A stretch of DNA of 64,000 bases from Pseudomonadota bacterium (GTDB taxonomy: Bacteria > Pseudomonadota > Alphaproteobacteria > Sneathiellales > Sneathiellaceae), in assembly GCA_024743055.1 (NCBI GenBank), contig JANSXH010000003.1:186001-250000 (forward strand). Reading direction: 5' to 3'. How positions within the stretch are numbered: the first letter of the stretch is position 1; every line of letters begins with the position of its first letter. Below, piece after piece: positions 27,802 through 36,628 of this stretch. The notes under the pieces are model-generated. The model was given only the letters and a program-made list of their open reading frames with translations, searched no databases and was not told the origin of the DNA. The position numbers and the translations under genes are program-made.

Positions 27802-28959
27802 ATGGGCCATTCATCCGCGCTTGATCAGGTTTTTTCGCCCCTTCCGACTGCGAAGGGTCTTCCCAATGAACATTATACGTCTGTTGAGACATTTGAAGAG
27901 GAGAAGCGATCTGTTCTGTTCAGGAACTGGACTGCGATTGGCTTTGGCAAGGATGTCCCCACTCCCGGGGATGTCTATCCGGTTGAGCTCATGGAAATCC
28001 CGCTTCTGCTGGTTCGGGATAAGGATGGGTCAATCAGTGTTTATCAGAATACCTGCAGACATCGTGGCATGGTGCTGGTTTCAGAACCGACAAATGTCCG
28101 GACGACCATCAGATGTCCGTATCATAGCTGGTGCTATGGCCTGAACGGGAGTCTTCGTAGCACACCCCATGTGGGCGGCCCAGGTAAGAACAGTCATGCA
28201 GATATCAATTGTGAAGAGCTCGGCCTTATCCGGATCCGCACTCATGTCTGGCACGATGTGATTTTTGTCAATATTTCGGACGACGCTCCAGCTTTCGAGG
28301 AGGCCCATGCAGATCTGATTGAGCGCTGGCAGGAATTTGATCAACCGATGTTTCACGGCGGTGAGAGCGCGTCGTTCAAGCTCGAAGTCAAAGCAAATTG
28401 GAAGCTCGCCGTGGAGAATTACTGTGAAGCCTATCATCTGCCGTGGATCCATCCAGGACTCAACAGCTATTCGCGGCTGGAGGATCATTACAATATCGAA
28501 CTGACTGAAAAATATTCCGGTCAGGGAACTCGGGTTTATCAGCAAATGAAAAATGATGCCGGGCTGACTTTCCCTGATTTCGCAGATCTTACGCCTCAAT
28601 GGGATGAAGGGGCGGAATATGTCGCGCTCTATCCGAATGTTCTCTTAGGGGTCCATCGAGATCATTTCTACGCCATCCTTTTGGAAGCGGTAGACATGCA
28701 GACGACCATTGAGCATGTGGAAATCTACTACCCTCAGGATATCGCTAAGGACCCCGTCTATAAGGAGATGCTCGCGACAAATGCCACACAATGGAAGGGT
28801 ATCTTTGATGAAGATGTTTTTGTCGTCGAGGGCATGCAGAAGGGGCGGAACGGTAACTTCTTTGATGGGGGTAAATTTTCCCCAGCCATGGATGGTCCGA
28901 CCCATAATTTTCACCACTGGGTTGCCACCCAGGTGAAAACCAGCCGAGACCGAGCATAA
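27802..28959 (+). CDS. Rieske-type ring-hydroxylating/demethylating oxygenase, alpha subunit
   Basis: Catalytic subunit of a Rieske non-heme iron oxygenase, 385 aa. The [2Fe-2S] ligands are in CRHRGMVLVSEP...CPYHSWCY (residues about 87-110). The mononuclear iron site is ENYCEAYHLPWIHPGL (about 206-221, two His), with a later Asp in DEDVFVVEG. Related single-component alpha subunits of this size demethylate quaternary amines (GbcA, CntA, Stc2) as well as aromatics. No reductase or ferredoxin gene is adjacent, so electrons must come from a protein encoded elsewhere. An AGGGGT site precedes the ATG. It lies between a LysR regulator and a PhnD-type transporter, which points to use on an imported small molecule. 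Confidence 0.92.
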   Translation: MGHSSALDQVFSPLPTAKGLPNEHYTSVETFEEEKRSVLFRNWTAIGFGKDVPTPGDVYPVELMEIPLLLVRDKDGSISVYQNTCRHRGMVLVSEPTNVRTTIRCPYHSWCYGLNGSLRSTPHVGGPGKNSHADINCEELGLIRIRTHVWHDVIFVNISDDAPAFEEAHADLIERWQEFDQPMFHGGESASFKLEVKANWKLAVENYCEAYHLPWIHPGLNSYSRLEDHYNIELTEKYSGQGTRVYQQMKNDAGLTFPDFADLTPQWDEGAEYVALYPNVLLGVHRDHFYAILLEAVDMQTTIEHVEIYYPQDIAKDPVYKEMLATNATQWKGIFDEDVFVVEGMQKGRNGNFFDGGKFSPAMDGPTHNFHHWVATQVKTSRDRA

Positions 28960-29176
28960 AAACTACGCGCAAATCTCTCCAACTGAAGGATCCCGTCCGT
29001 AATTCAGCCTGGGTGCATATCCAACCTGCTTTTGTTGAAGATCAGCCCAATTTGGCTATAGGAAAATCCTGAAATTTGTATACAGTCGAATTGTTGAAAA
29101 AAATGGGTATCTGTGGATTTCATTAGGCGGGAGACGCGGTTCACACAAAACCCATCAAATACAAAGGGAGACAATC

Positions 29177-30145
29177 ATGGGCAAATTTTTGCAACTACTC
29201 GCAGGACTGGCGGTTGCCAGTCTGTTTTTCGGCGGCACCACGGCAAAAGCTGAAGACTGCCATCGCGGGACCTTGGATGCGCGCTATTGCGATCGCGATT
29301 ACAATCAGACGGCAGATTTGCCTCTGGATAAAGACCAATGGGTCGATCCGGATACGATTATCTTTTCCTATACACCCGTTGAAGATCCGGCCGTTTATGC
29401 GAAGGTATGGGACGGATTTATCAATCATATGTCCGATGTCACCGGCAAAAAAGTCGTTTTTTTCCCAGTTCAGTCCTATGCCGCTCAATATGAAGCCATG
29501 CGCTCAGGTCGTCTGCATGTGGCCGGCGTGAACACGGGCGGTAACCCGGTTGCTGTTTCCTGCGCGGGTATGGTGCCGTTTGCCATGATGGCCTCGAAAG
29601 ATGGGAGTTTTGGGTATGAGATGGAAATCATCGTTCCAGCGGACAGCCCGATTGCGGCGCCAGCGGATTTGAAAGGCAAGACCCTTGCTTTCACCTCTCC
29701 AACCTCCAATTCCGGTTTCAAGGCCCCATCCGCGATCCTGAAAAGCGATTTCGGTCTGGTTGCCGACGAGGATTTCAAGACAGCCTTCAGTGGCAAGCAT
29801 GACAACTCCATCCTTGGTGTTGCGAATAAGGACTATGAAGCTGCGGCCATTGCCAACTCTGTTCTCAAAAGAATGATCGATCGGGATGCTGTCGATCCGG
29901 CGTCTATCCGGACCATCTATAAGTCTCAGACTTTCCCAACTACAGGCTATGGCCATGCCCATAACTTGCATCCGGAAACCGTTGCCCTGATCAAGCAGGC
30001 TTTTTTCACCTTTGATTGGGATGGGTCGGCATTGCAGGAAGAGTTCAAGAAAGAAGGACGCTTTATTGGTATTGACCATAAGTCCGACTGGAACGTCATC
30101 CGCAAGATCGACACGGCAAACGGTGTCACCTACGATTGCAAGTAA
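29177..30145 (+). CDS. PhnD-family ABC transporter substrate-binding protein
   Basis: Periplasmic binding protein (322 aa) of the phosphate/phosphite/phosphonate group. A signal peptide runs through FGGTTAKA (about residue 25). The mature part has VFFPVQSYAAQYEAMRSGRLHVAGVNTGG and AFTSPTSNSGFKAPSAIL, the segments that form the ligand cleft in PhnD-like proteins. Four Cys near the start and end (CHRGTLDARYC; C in YDCK) could form disulfides. The GGGAGACA site before the ATG is strong. The ligand may be a phosphonate, phosphite or another oxyanion or zwitterion, because the family is broader than its name. A stem-loop separates it from the ATPase gene. Confidence 0.9.
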   Translation: MGKFLQLLAGLAVASLFFGGTTAKAEDCHRGTLDARYCDRDYNQTADLPLDKDQWVDPDTIIFSYTPVEDPAVYAKVWDGFINHMSDVTGKKVVFFPVQSYAAQYEAMRSGRLHVAGVNTGGNPVAVSCAGMVPFAMMASKDGSFGYEMEIIVPADSPIAAPADLKGKTLAFTSPTSNSGFKAPSAILKSDFGLVADEDFKTAFSGKHDNSILGVANKDYEAAAIANSVLKRMIDRDAVDPASIRTIYKSQTFPTTGYGHAHNLHPETVALIKQAFFTFDWDGSALQEEFKKEGRFIGIDHKSDWNVIRKIDTANGVTYDCK

Positions 30146-30163
30146 AAGTGACTTAGAGAAAAA

Positions 30164-30198
30164 GCTGGGCGTCTTATGTGGCGCCCGGCCTTTTTTGA
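30164..30198 (+). terminator. Intra-operon stem-loop with T-run after the binding-protein gene
   Basis: GCTGGGCG / CGCCCGGC with one T-G pair around a 10-base loop, followed by CTTTTTT. It lies between the binding-protein stop (30145) and the ATPase start (30217). It probably gives partial termination or 3'-end protection, so that the binding protein is made in excess over the membrane parts. Confidence 0.75.
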
Positions 30199-30216
30199 GA
30201 TGACCGGGGAACATTT

Positions 30217-31023
30217 ATGCTGCAATTGAAATCGGTATCCAAACGCTACAAGACGGGTGACTTGGCACTGAAGAATGTTACTCTTGAGATACCGGATGGG
30301 CAGGTCCTTGCCCTGATTGGTCCCAGCGGTGCTGGTAAATCGACCCTGATCCGCTGTATCAACCGTCTTGTCGATCCAACAGAAGGGTCAATTACCTTAG
30401 GCGATCTGGAAATCAGTTCCCTGTCTTCCTGGGCACTTCGAAAAGCGCGCCGCCGTATGGGCATGATTTTTCAGGAATATGCACTGGTGGAGCGATTAAC
30501 GGTTATGGAAAATGTCCTGTCCGGCCGATTGGGATATGTCGGCTTCTGGCAGAGCTGGTTTCGCCGTTTTCCCGCCAAGGATATCAAGGAAGCCTATCGT
30601 CTTCTCGACCGGGTTGGCTTGGCGCATATGGCCGACAAACGTGCAGATGAGCTCTCTGGCGGACAACGACAACGGGTCGGCATCGCCCGCGCCCTGATAC
30701 AGGATCCGGCCTTGTTGCTGGTCGATGAGCCAACCGCCAGCCTTGATCCGAAAACCTCTCGCCAGATTATGCGGCTCATCTGTGAGCTGTGCGACGAACG
30801 AAAGCTCTCCGCCATCATCAATATCCATGATGTTCTACTCGCCCAGATGTTCGCCAAAAGGGTTGTTGGGCTGCAATTGGGAGAAATCGTTTATGACGGA
30901 CCGCCCGACGGGTTAGGCCCGGATGTGCTGACCCAAATTTATGGTGAGGAAGACTGGGAGGCAACTATCCGAAAAGTCGAAGACGAGGATGAGGAAGGCG
31001 CAGAAGAAGCGGCTCTTTCATGA
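30217..31023 (+). CDS. PhnC-type ABC transporter ATP-binding protein
   Basis: ATPase of the importer, 268 aa. Walker A is [14 protein letters not shown] (about residues 36-49), the signature is [16 protein letters not shown] (about 147-162), Walker B is [12 protein letters not shown], and the switch His is in NIHD. The Q-loop is MIFQEYALV. These match the PhnC subfamily. A GGGGA ribosome-binding site precedes the ATG. The ATG of the next permease overlaps the stop as ATGA, so the downstream genes are translationally coupled. The C-terminal tail is acidic ([14 protein letters not shown]). Confidence 0.92.
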   Translation: MLQLKSVSKRYKTGDLALKNVTLEIPDGQVLALIGPSGAGKSTLIRCINRLVDPTEGSITLGDLEISSLSSWALRKARRRMGMIFQEYALVERLTVMENVLSGRLGYVGFWQSWFRRFPAKDIKEAYRLLDRVGLAHMADKRADELSGGQRQRVGIARALIQDPALLLVDEPTASLDPKTSRQIMRLICELCDERKLSAIINIHDVLLAQMFAKRVVGLQLGEIVYDGPPDGLGPDVLTQIYGEEDWEATIRKVEDEDEEGAEEAALS

Positions 31024-31835
31024 CTGATATTCAAAACCAGACAGAGTATCCGGGAAAATGGAAGCGGCCACCCCTCATCAAGCGAGGATGGTTGCGTTGG
31101 TCCCTGTGGATCGGCGCCGCGATTTATCTGTCCCTTGCCTTGGGGACGATGGATATAAACTGGGGACGGGTGGCAGAAGGACTGCCGCGGGGCCAGAAGT
31201 TCATTGCCGCCTTTTTCCCACCGGACTTTACCTCACGGTGGGAGTCCATCCTGGACGGAATTCTTGAAAGTATCTGGATGACGGTGATCGCCACGGTCGC
31301 GGGCATTGCCCTCTCTGTACCCGTTGGCCTCGGGGCGGCCAGAAACCTGGCGCCGTTGCCCGTCTATCTTATCTGCCGGTCAATTGTTGCCATCAGCCGG
31401 ACCTTTCCAGAGATCATTCTTGCCATCTTTGCAGTGAAGCTGTTTGGCTTCGGACCCTTTGCCGGCTTCCTCGCCCTTTCCATCGCGACGGTCGGTTTCT
31501 TCGCCAAATTGTTGGCAGAGGATATTGAGAATATGGATCCCGTACAGGCAGAGGCCATCAAATCAACGGGCGCCAGCTGGCTGCAATGGATAAATTATGC
31601 GGTGCAGCCCCAAGTGATGCCGCGCATGATCGGGCTATCCATGTATCGACTGGACATAAACTTTCGCGAGTCGGCGGTGGTCGGTATTGTTGGCGGTGGC
31701 GGCATCGGCGCCACTTTGCTTACAGCCTTTGATCGGTACGAGTTCGATAGCGCGGCAGCCATCCTCATTGTCATAATTGTCATTGTTATTGGACTGGAAT
31801 ATCTGTCCGGTTATTTACGGAGGTGGGTCCAGTAA
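31020..31835 (+). CDS. PhnE-type ABC transporter permease 1
   Basis: Inner-membrane permease of 271 aa. Several transmembrane segments are visible (for example [54 protein letters not shown] and [17 protein letters not shown]). The EAA-type cytoplasmic loop reads [26 protein letters not shown] (about residues 178-203), which contacts the ATPase. The family match is PhnE. It overlaps the ATPase gene by 4 bases, and its TAA stop shares a base with the next ATG. Two permease genes imply a heterodimeric channel. Confidence 0.9.
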   Translation: MTDIQNQTEYPGKWKRPPLIKRGWLRWSLWIGAAIYLSLALGTMDINWGRVAEGLPRGQKFIAAFFPPDFTSRWESILDGILESIWMTVIATVAGIALSVPVGLGAARNLAPLPVYLICRSIVAISRTFPEIILAIFAVKLFGFGPFAGFLALSIATVGFFAKLLAEDIENMDPVQAEAIKSTGASWLQWINYAVQPQVMPRMIGLSMYRLDINFRESAVVGIVGGGGIGATLLTAFDRYEFDSAAAILIVIIVIVIGLEYLSGYLRRWVQ

Positions 31836-32647
31836 TGCCGACAATTGAAACTCAGGATGGACCGGTCTGGAAACGCCGGACCACTGCCAAATCTCTTCTT
31901 ACCTGGTTCTGCTGGCTGATCGGGGTGGCTATTGTTGTCTATTGCTGGGAGCTTGTCTCAGAGCGGACTATCTGGTTCTTTGTCCAGGATGCCGGAACCC
32001 AAGCGGCTGATATGGCCTCCCGGATGGTGCCGCCAAAATGGGACTATATGGACGTCCTCTGGCAGCCCGTATGGGATACCATCAATATCGCGACATTGGG
32101 CACCGGGATCGCTTTGGTGTTTGCTGTCCCTGTCGCTTTTTTGGCGGCGCGGAACACCACGCCGCATCCGACGATCCGGGCGATCGCCCTGCTGGTGATT
32201 GTTTCCTCAAGGTCCATTAATTCTCTCATTTGGGCGCTGATGCTGGTCGCCATCATTGGACCCGGCGTGTTTGCCGGTGTGATTGCCATTGCCCTTCGCT
32301 CTGTCGGATTTTGTGCTAAGCTCCTCTATGAATCCATTGAGGAAATCGATCCTCGACAGGTGGAGGCCATCACGGCAACGGGCGCCACCCGGGCACAGCA
32401 GCTTGGCTATGGTATCGTCCCTCAGATCATGCCGTCCTTTGCGGGTATCTCGGTCTTTCGCTGGGACATCAATATTCGCGAATCCACCGTCCTCGGATTG
32501 GTTGGGGCGGGGGGTATTGGTATTCAGCTTGATGCCTCCATCTCGACTTTGGCCTGGACCCAGGTTTCCGTCATCCTGCTAGTGATCCTGGCTACGGTTC
32601 TGGTGAGTGAATGGGTGTCAGCAAAAGTCCGGGCCGCTATTATCTAG
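31835..32647 (+). CDS. PhnE-type ABC transporter permease 2
   Basis: Second permease (270 aa from the ATG at 31835; a GTG at 31823 keeps the frame but is less likely). GGAGGT lies about 10 bases before the ATG. It has a longer N-terminal helix with a periplasmic loop, then the membrane core with the EAA loop DPRQVEAITATGATRAQQLGYGIVPQI (about residues 174-200), and ends with VILLVILATVLVSEWVSAKVRAAII. It is related to but distinct from permease 1. The operon is therefore binding protein-ATPase-permease-permease, as in split PhnE systems. Confidence 0.9.
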   Translation: MPTIETQDGPVWKRRTTAKSLLTWFCWLIGVAIVVYCWELVSERTIWFFVQDAGTQAADMASRMVPPKWDYMDVLWQPVWDTINIATLGTGIALVFAVPVAFLAARNTTPHPTIRAIALLVIVSSRSINSLIWALMLVAIIGPGVFAGVIAIALRSVGFCAKLLYESIEEIDPRQVEAITATGATRAQQLGYGIVPQIMPSFAGISVFRWDINIRESTVLGLVGAGGIGIQLDASISTLAWTQVSVILLVILATVLVSEWVSAKVRAAII

Positions 32648-32666
32648 ATTTCTATCTTGTGCGCAC

Positions 32667-33563
32667 TTATGTCGCCTTGCGCTTTTTAAACACCCCTAAT
32701 ATCCGGCCGTCGATAATCGCTAATCCGGCAAAGATAACCAGCATGCCATAGAGGGCCATGGGATGAATTTTCTCCCCAAGAATGCCGATCCCGAGGATTA
32801 GGGCGCTGACGGGAATGAGGAATGTCACCAGTGTCAGATTGACCGCGCCAGCAGAGGCCAGGATGCGGAAAAACATCAGATAGGCAATTGCGGTCCCCAA
32901 CACCGCCAGTCCCAAAACAGAAACCGACCCTAGTAGGGTGGGGGTTAGTGAGAGAGGCTCTTCTACAATGAAAATGGTTGGCAGAAGAACGATGCTGGAG
33001 AAAAACAGCATTCCGAAAGCGTTGACGATCGGCGACGTCTCACTCAGGCGTTTGCCCCAGACAATCGCTATTCCATAGGACAATGCAGCACCGAGAACCG
33101 CGATCTGGCCCAGACTTTCGAAGCTGAATCCTTCATCCATGGTGGGCTGCATCATCACCAGAATACCGGCGAAACCAACGAGCACGCCGACAAGCTTGTT
33201 CGGCACCATTTTTTCATCTTTTGTCAGAAAATGAGCGAAGACTACTCCGAAGAGCGGGGTTGTGGCGTTGAGAATTGAGGCCACGCCGCCAGTGATATGG
33301 GTTTGGCCCCAAGTGATCAGGCTGAACGGGACAACATTATTGAGCAATCCCATGACTGCCAATGTCATCCAAAGCCCAAGACCAGTCGGTATTTTTTCTC
33401 CAGAGATAATCAGGTAGGCGAACAGGGCGATGGCCGCTAAGGACACCCGCAAAAAAACAATTGTGAAGGGAGTGAAATCCACAAGTGCCAGTTCGATGAA
33501 GAAGAAAGTCCCGCCCCATAGCACGGAAAGGATGATGAGGAGAATCCAGTTTTGAAGCGACAT
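32667..33563 (-). CDS. DMT-superfamily (EamA) transporter
   Basis: Inner-membrane exporter or permease of the drug/metabolite transporter family, about 298 aa. Ten transmembrane helices in two EamA repeats can be traced, starting with ILLIILSVLWGGTFFFIELAL and ending LYGMLVIFAGLAIIDGR. The second repeat starts near IAVLGAALSYGIAIVWGK. I place the start at the ATG at 33563, preceded by AGGACA; the frame continues to 33599. Substrate is unknown, since members export amino acids, nucleosides or drugs. It converges on the PhnE gene with only 19 bases between, so it is not part of that operon. Confidence 0.9.
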   Translation of the reverse strand: MSLQNWILLIILSVLWGGTFFFIELALVDFTPFTIVFLRVSLAAIALFAYLIISGEKIPTGLGLWMTLAVMGLLNNVVPFSLITWGQTHITGGVASILNATTPLFGVVFAHFLTKDEKMVPNKLVGVLVGFAGILVMMQPTMDEGFSFESLGQIAVLGAALSYGIAIVWGKRLSETSPIVNAFGMLFFSSIVLLPTIFIVEEPLSLTPTLLGSVSVLGLAVLGTAIAYLMFFRILASAGAVNLTLVTFLIPVSALILGIGILGEKIHPMALYGMLVIFAGLAIIDGRILGVFKKRKAT

Positions 33564-33684
33564 AATCTGTCCTGACACAGTCCGAAAACGGATCCTCATA
33601 TTGGGCGAGGTTTGTGAGAACCTCTATCCGTTTTCCGTTCTATTGTTCCGGTTTTACACGTGTAGTTTTTAGACAGTCACCCCT

Positions 33685-34320
33685 TTATCTAAAGGTAATG
33701 GAGGCAAGGGCAGCCTGAACCCTGTCCTCTCCCCAAGGCGCTGCCTCTCCCGGCGCTTGATCCGGGCTGGTTAGATTAACCCCGGTTCCAGGCACATCAA
33801 CAATCCGCGCCCCTGCCGAGTTGCGAACGATGATCGTCCCGTCCAACAACAAGATACCATAGATGCCAAGTGCCTCTCCACCCCAGAACTCGGTGCCCCT
33901 GATACCTACGGTGGCGCTGGTTGTTTGTACTTCGACGCGCTTGTCCTTGAGTTTGCCAATGCCGCCAGAAATAAATCTGAAAGGTCCTTTTGCGGCATCA
34001 AGAAGCAGAGTACCGACATCCTTGTCCGGATCATAAAGATATTCATCGATGACCAGCCGGCTGTTTTCACCGATCGTCAGTTTGGTCTCGTCCTTGAAAG
34101 TAATCTCAATTCGTGCATCTGCACCCGTTTCGATTTCATCATTCTTATAGATTGCCCCGGACTCTTGCAATGTCGCACGCTGCTGGCCTCGAACCGCGAA
34201 GGCGGAATTCTGTAACTTTGAGACTACACCAATGGCATCGCCACTGCTCTGCGCTACCACAGGGTTAGAGACAAGAAAAAACGAAGCCATCATCAATACG
34301 AGTGTCGAAAGTCTAAACAT
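33685..34320 (-). CDS. FecR-domain periplasmic protein
   Basis: Exported protein of 211 aa with a signal peptide (MFRLSTLVLMMASFFLVSNPVVAQ) and a FecR-type domain (about residues 50-150: ALYKNDEIETGADARIEITFKDETKLTIGENSRLVIDEYLYDP...VEVQTTSATVGIRGTEFW). FecR domains in TonB regulation sit next to a sigma factor and a receptor; none is present here. This stand-alone version, with the TVGIRGTEFWG ending, resembles the calx-like/secreted FecR proteins of unknown role. The start at 34320 follows an AGAGAGAG stretch. Confidence 0.88.
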   Translation of the reverse strand: MFRLSTLVLMMASFFLVSNPVVAQSSGDAIGVVSKLQNSAFAVRGQQRATLQESGAIYKNDEIETGADARIEITFKDETKLTIGENSRLVIDEYLYDPDKDVGTLLLDAAKGPFRFISGGIGKLKDKRVEVQTTSATVGIRGTEFWGGEALGIYGILLLDGTIIVRNSAGARIVDVPGTGVNLTSPDQAPGEAAPWGEDRVQAALASITFR

Positions 34321-34514
34321 CGGTCTCTCTCTTTTCAGCAAATGGACGGGGCAGCAATGACTTTTGCGATACGGACATAAAGAAGCAGAAATAGTAGCCT
34401 AGCCTCTAGCGGTTCAACAAACAGATTCTGGAAGTCATTTTTTACCCGTTTCACGGGTTGAATATTGTAGGGAAGTTATGTTTACTGGATTAATGGCATT
34501 GAAGGGAAGAGTAA

Positions 34515-35087
34515 ATGCAGGATACCTGGGAAAAATTTAGTGGTGTAACTGTCTGGTTGCATTGGCTGGTGGCGGTCGCCATTATCGGCTTGCTCGCCGT
34601 CGGCTTGATTATGGATGAATTCAGGGGTCTCGGCTTAACCCCAATTCATAAATCCATTGGTGTTCTGGTCTTCCTTCTGGTTCTTGTGAGGGTCGGTTGG
34701 CGCCTCAAGAGTGGCTGGCCTGAGCCAGTCAGTACATATCCGAAAATCGAGCAGATACTTGCCAAACTAACTCATTGGACCCTAGTTATCTGTACATTGC
34801 TGATGCCAATCTCAGGCATGATGATGTCAGGAGCCGGAGGCCGGGGCTTCGGCATATTCGGCCTGCAGATTGTCGCTGCAAATCCAGATCCCGCCAATCC
34901 CGGAAAGGTCATCCCATATAACGAGACCATCGGCGGGGTCGGTCATGAAATGCATGAAATCGTCAGTACAGTCCTTATGATCGCCATCGGCCTGCATATT
35001 GTCGGGGCGTTGAAGCATCATATGTTAGACAAGGACGGAACCCTGCGGAGGATGTTGGGTCAGAATATATCTGCACCAACATCATAG
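34515..35087 (+). CDS. Cytochrome b561-type membrane protein
   Basis: Di-heme inner-membrane cytochrome b of 190 aa, which moves electrons between quinones or donors in the membrane. Four helices are seen, with heme-ligand His candidates in TVWLHWLVAVAI (residue about 14), LTPIHKSIGVLVFLL (about 46), VGHEMHEIVSTVLMIAIGLHIVGALKHHM (about 150-170). It is homologous to the YodB/CybB family. It converges on znuA with 9 bases between the stops. No redox partner gene is adjacent. Confidence 0.92.
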   Translation: MQDTWEKFSGVTVWLHWLVAVAIIGLLAVGLIMDEFRGLGLTPIHKSIGVLVFLLVLVRVGWRLKSGWPEPVSTYPKIEQILAKLTHWTLVICTLLMPISGMMMSGAGGRGFGIFGLQIVAANPDPANPGKVIPYNETIGGVGHEMHEIVSTVLMIAIGLHIVGALKHHMLDKDGTLRRMLGQNISAPTS

Positions 35088-35096
35088 CTCCGGCGT

Positions 35097-36071
35097 TTAC
35101 TGAGACATGCAATCAACGAAGTTGTCAGCAAGGGACGTCATCAGCTTGAGATAGAGATCCGGCCCCGGCTCAAAATTCGCGCCAATAGGATCCAAAGTAC
35201 CCTGGCGAGCATCACTGCCTTCTATAGCGGTCTGCACCAGCCGGTCATCGAACTGAGGCTCGCGAAAAACGCAAACCGTGTTGGTTTCTGTGATTTTCTG
35301 GCGGATTTCCTTCAGCCGGTTGATGGAGGGAGGATCATCAGGCTCGATCGTGATGGAGCCGACGGCGGTCAGGCCGTTCTCCGCCTCGAAATATGGATAG
35401 GCATCATGAAGGACAATAAAGGCCTTGTCTTTGTAAGGGCTCAGTTTTTGTTGATTCTCGGTTTCCAGCGCTTCAAGTTTTATAATCAGAGCCCGGGCAT
35501 TGGCTTTATAAACGGATCTGTTTTCCGGATACTGACTGCCCAGCGCCTTGGTGATGGTCTGGACCATGTCGCGGGCATTAGCCGTATTCAGCCAGACATG
35601 CAGATCAACTTCGTCATGATCAGCATGGTCCGAGTGATCCGAATGACCTTTATGGTCAGAATGTTCCTTGTGATCCTTGTCGCCATGGCCATGATCGTGA
35701 TCGCCATGATCCTCCCAGGCACCCCCTTCGCGCAGCTCCAGTAACGTCAGGTTTCCCTCATCCACAACGCTGACGGCGGCCACGGAAGGGGCGGATGCCA
35801 GCACATTTTCCATAAACTGCTCGAAATGCAGGTCGATTAAAAAGAGAATGTCTGCGTTCTGGGTCATTCGGATCTGTGAGGGTTTTAAAGCAAAGCCATG
35901 GGGGGATGCATTGCCGTCAACCAGCAATCCGGCAGTCCCGGTATCCCCCATAACGGCTTGCACCAGAGAATGAAGGGGTTTGATGGTGGCGACGACTTTG
36001 GTATCCTCGGCGGCATGTGCCAACGGCGTCAGGAAAAGAAAGGCCGTGACTAGAAGAAGCAGCTTTTTCAT
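35097..36071 (-). CDS. znuA: Zinc ABC transporter substrate-binding protein
   Basis: Periplasmic zinc-binding protein of about 324 aa. A signal peptide (MKKLLLLVTAFLFLTPLAHA) is followed by the A-I cluster fold: VVATIKPLHSLVQAVMGD with the first His ligand, DASPHGFALKPSQ-like with the second, and FIVLHDAYPYFE with the third. A histidine/aspartate-rich loop (DHGDHDHGHGDKDHKEHSDHKGHSDHSDHADHDE, given here only by its position about 122-155) is a zinc-chelating flexible loop usual in ZnuA. I start it at the ATG at 36071. It is divergent from zur, with a Zur box in the shared region. Confidence 0.95.
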   Translation of the reverse strand: MKKLLLLVTAFLFLTPLAHAAEDTKVVATIKPLHSLVQAVMGDTGTAGLLVDGNASPHGFALKPSQIRMTQNADILFLIDLHFEQFMENVLASAPSVAAVSVVDEGNLTLLELREGGAWEDHGDHDHGHGDKDHKEHSDHKGHSDHSDHADHDEVDLHVWLNTANARDMVQTITKALGSQYPENRSVYKANARALIIKLEALETENQQKLSPYKDKAFIVLHDAYPYFEAENGLTAVGSITIEPDDPPSINRLKEIRQKITETNTVCVFREPQFDDRLVQTAIEGSDARQGTLDPIGANFEPGPDLYLKLMTSLADNFVDCMSQ

Positions 36072-36112
36072 GAGAAGATGAAATCCGTTTGTCAAATTGA
36101 TGAAGCGTGTTA

Positions 36113-36127
36113 TGTTATAATATAACA
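36113..36127. promoter_or_regulatory. Zur box between znuA and zur
   Basis: TGTTATA-A-TATAACA is a perfect 7-1-7 palindrome in the 89-base gap between the divergent znuA and zur-znuC-znuB genes. It has the form of Zur operators in Alphaproteobacteria. Zinc-loaded Zur here should repress both directions, including its own gene. Confidence 0.88.
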
Positions 36128-36160
36128 AAACAGGATCAGCAAGCCCGAAAAGGACGCAAT

Positions 36161-36625
36161 ATGCATCCGCAGCATGAACATAAGGACTGTATCGCCAATG
36201 CCCTTGAGCAGGCGATCAGTATTTGCGAGGAAAAGGGGGTGCGCTTCACGCGCCTGCGCCGATCCGTTTTGGAGCTTGTCTGGGAGAATCACGGGCCGAT
36301 CAAGGCCTATGATATTCTCAAGCAGTTGGACAGCGATATCGCCTCAGTCAAGCCGCCAACCGTCTATCGGGCCCTCGACTTCCTGTTGGAAAATGGACTT
36401 GTACATCGCCTTAACAGCTTGAATGCCTTTGTTGGCTGTAGCCATCCTGAAGCCCATAAGGACTGCTATTTCCTGATTTGCACTGAGTGCGGGGAGGCGA
36501 TGGAATGCTGTAGCAACGATCTAGTCACCGCTATAACTAAAACCGGGCAAAAGAACGATTTTCGACCCGCCCATGTAACCTTGGAAATTACCGGCGAATG
36601 CGCTGATTGCAGAGGGGCGATCTGA
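36161..36625 (+). CDS. zur: Fur-family zinc uptake regulator
   Basis: Metal-responsive repressor of 154 aa from the ATG at 36161 (AGGA stands 8 bases before it; the frame itself opens earlier at 36107). The winged helix covers residues about 20-85 (RFTRLRRSVLELVWENHGPIKAYDILKQLDSDIASVKPPTVYRALDFLLENGLVHRL). The dimerisation domain has the structural-zinc Cys pairs CTECGEA and CADC, and His ligands in CSHPEAHKDCYFLICTEC. Position with znuA/znuC/znuB identifies it as Zur rather than Fur. It ends 3 bases before znuC, so it is in the same operon. Confidence 0.94.
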   Translation: MHPQHEHKDCIANALEQAISICEEKGVRFTRLRRSVLELVWENHGPIKAYDILKQLDSDIASVKPPTVYRALDFLLENGLVHRLNSLNAFVGCSHPEAHKDCYFLICTECGEAMECCSNDLVTAITKTGQKNDFRPAHVTLEITGECADCRGAI

Positions 36626-36628
36626 GGA

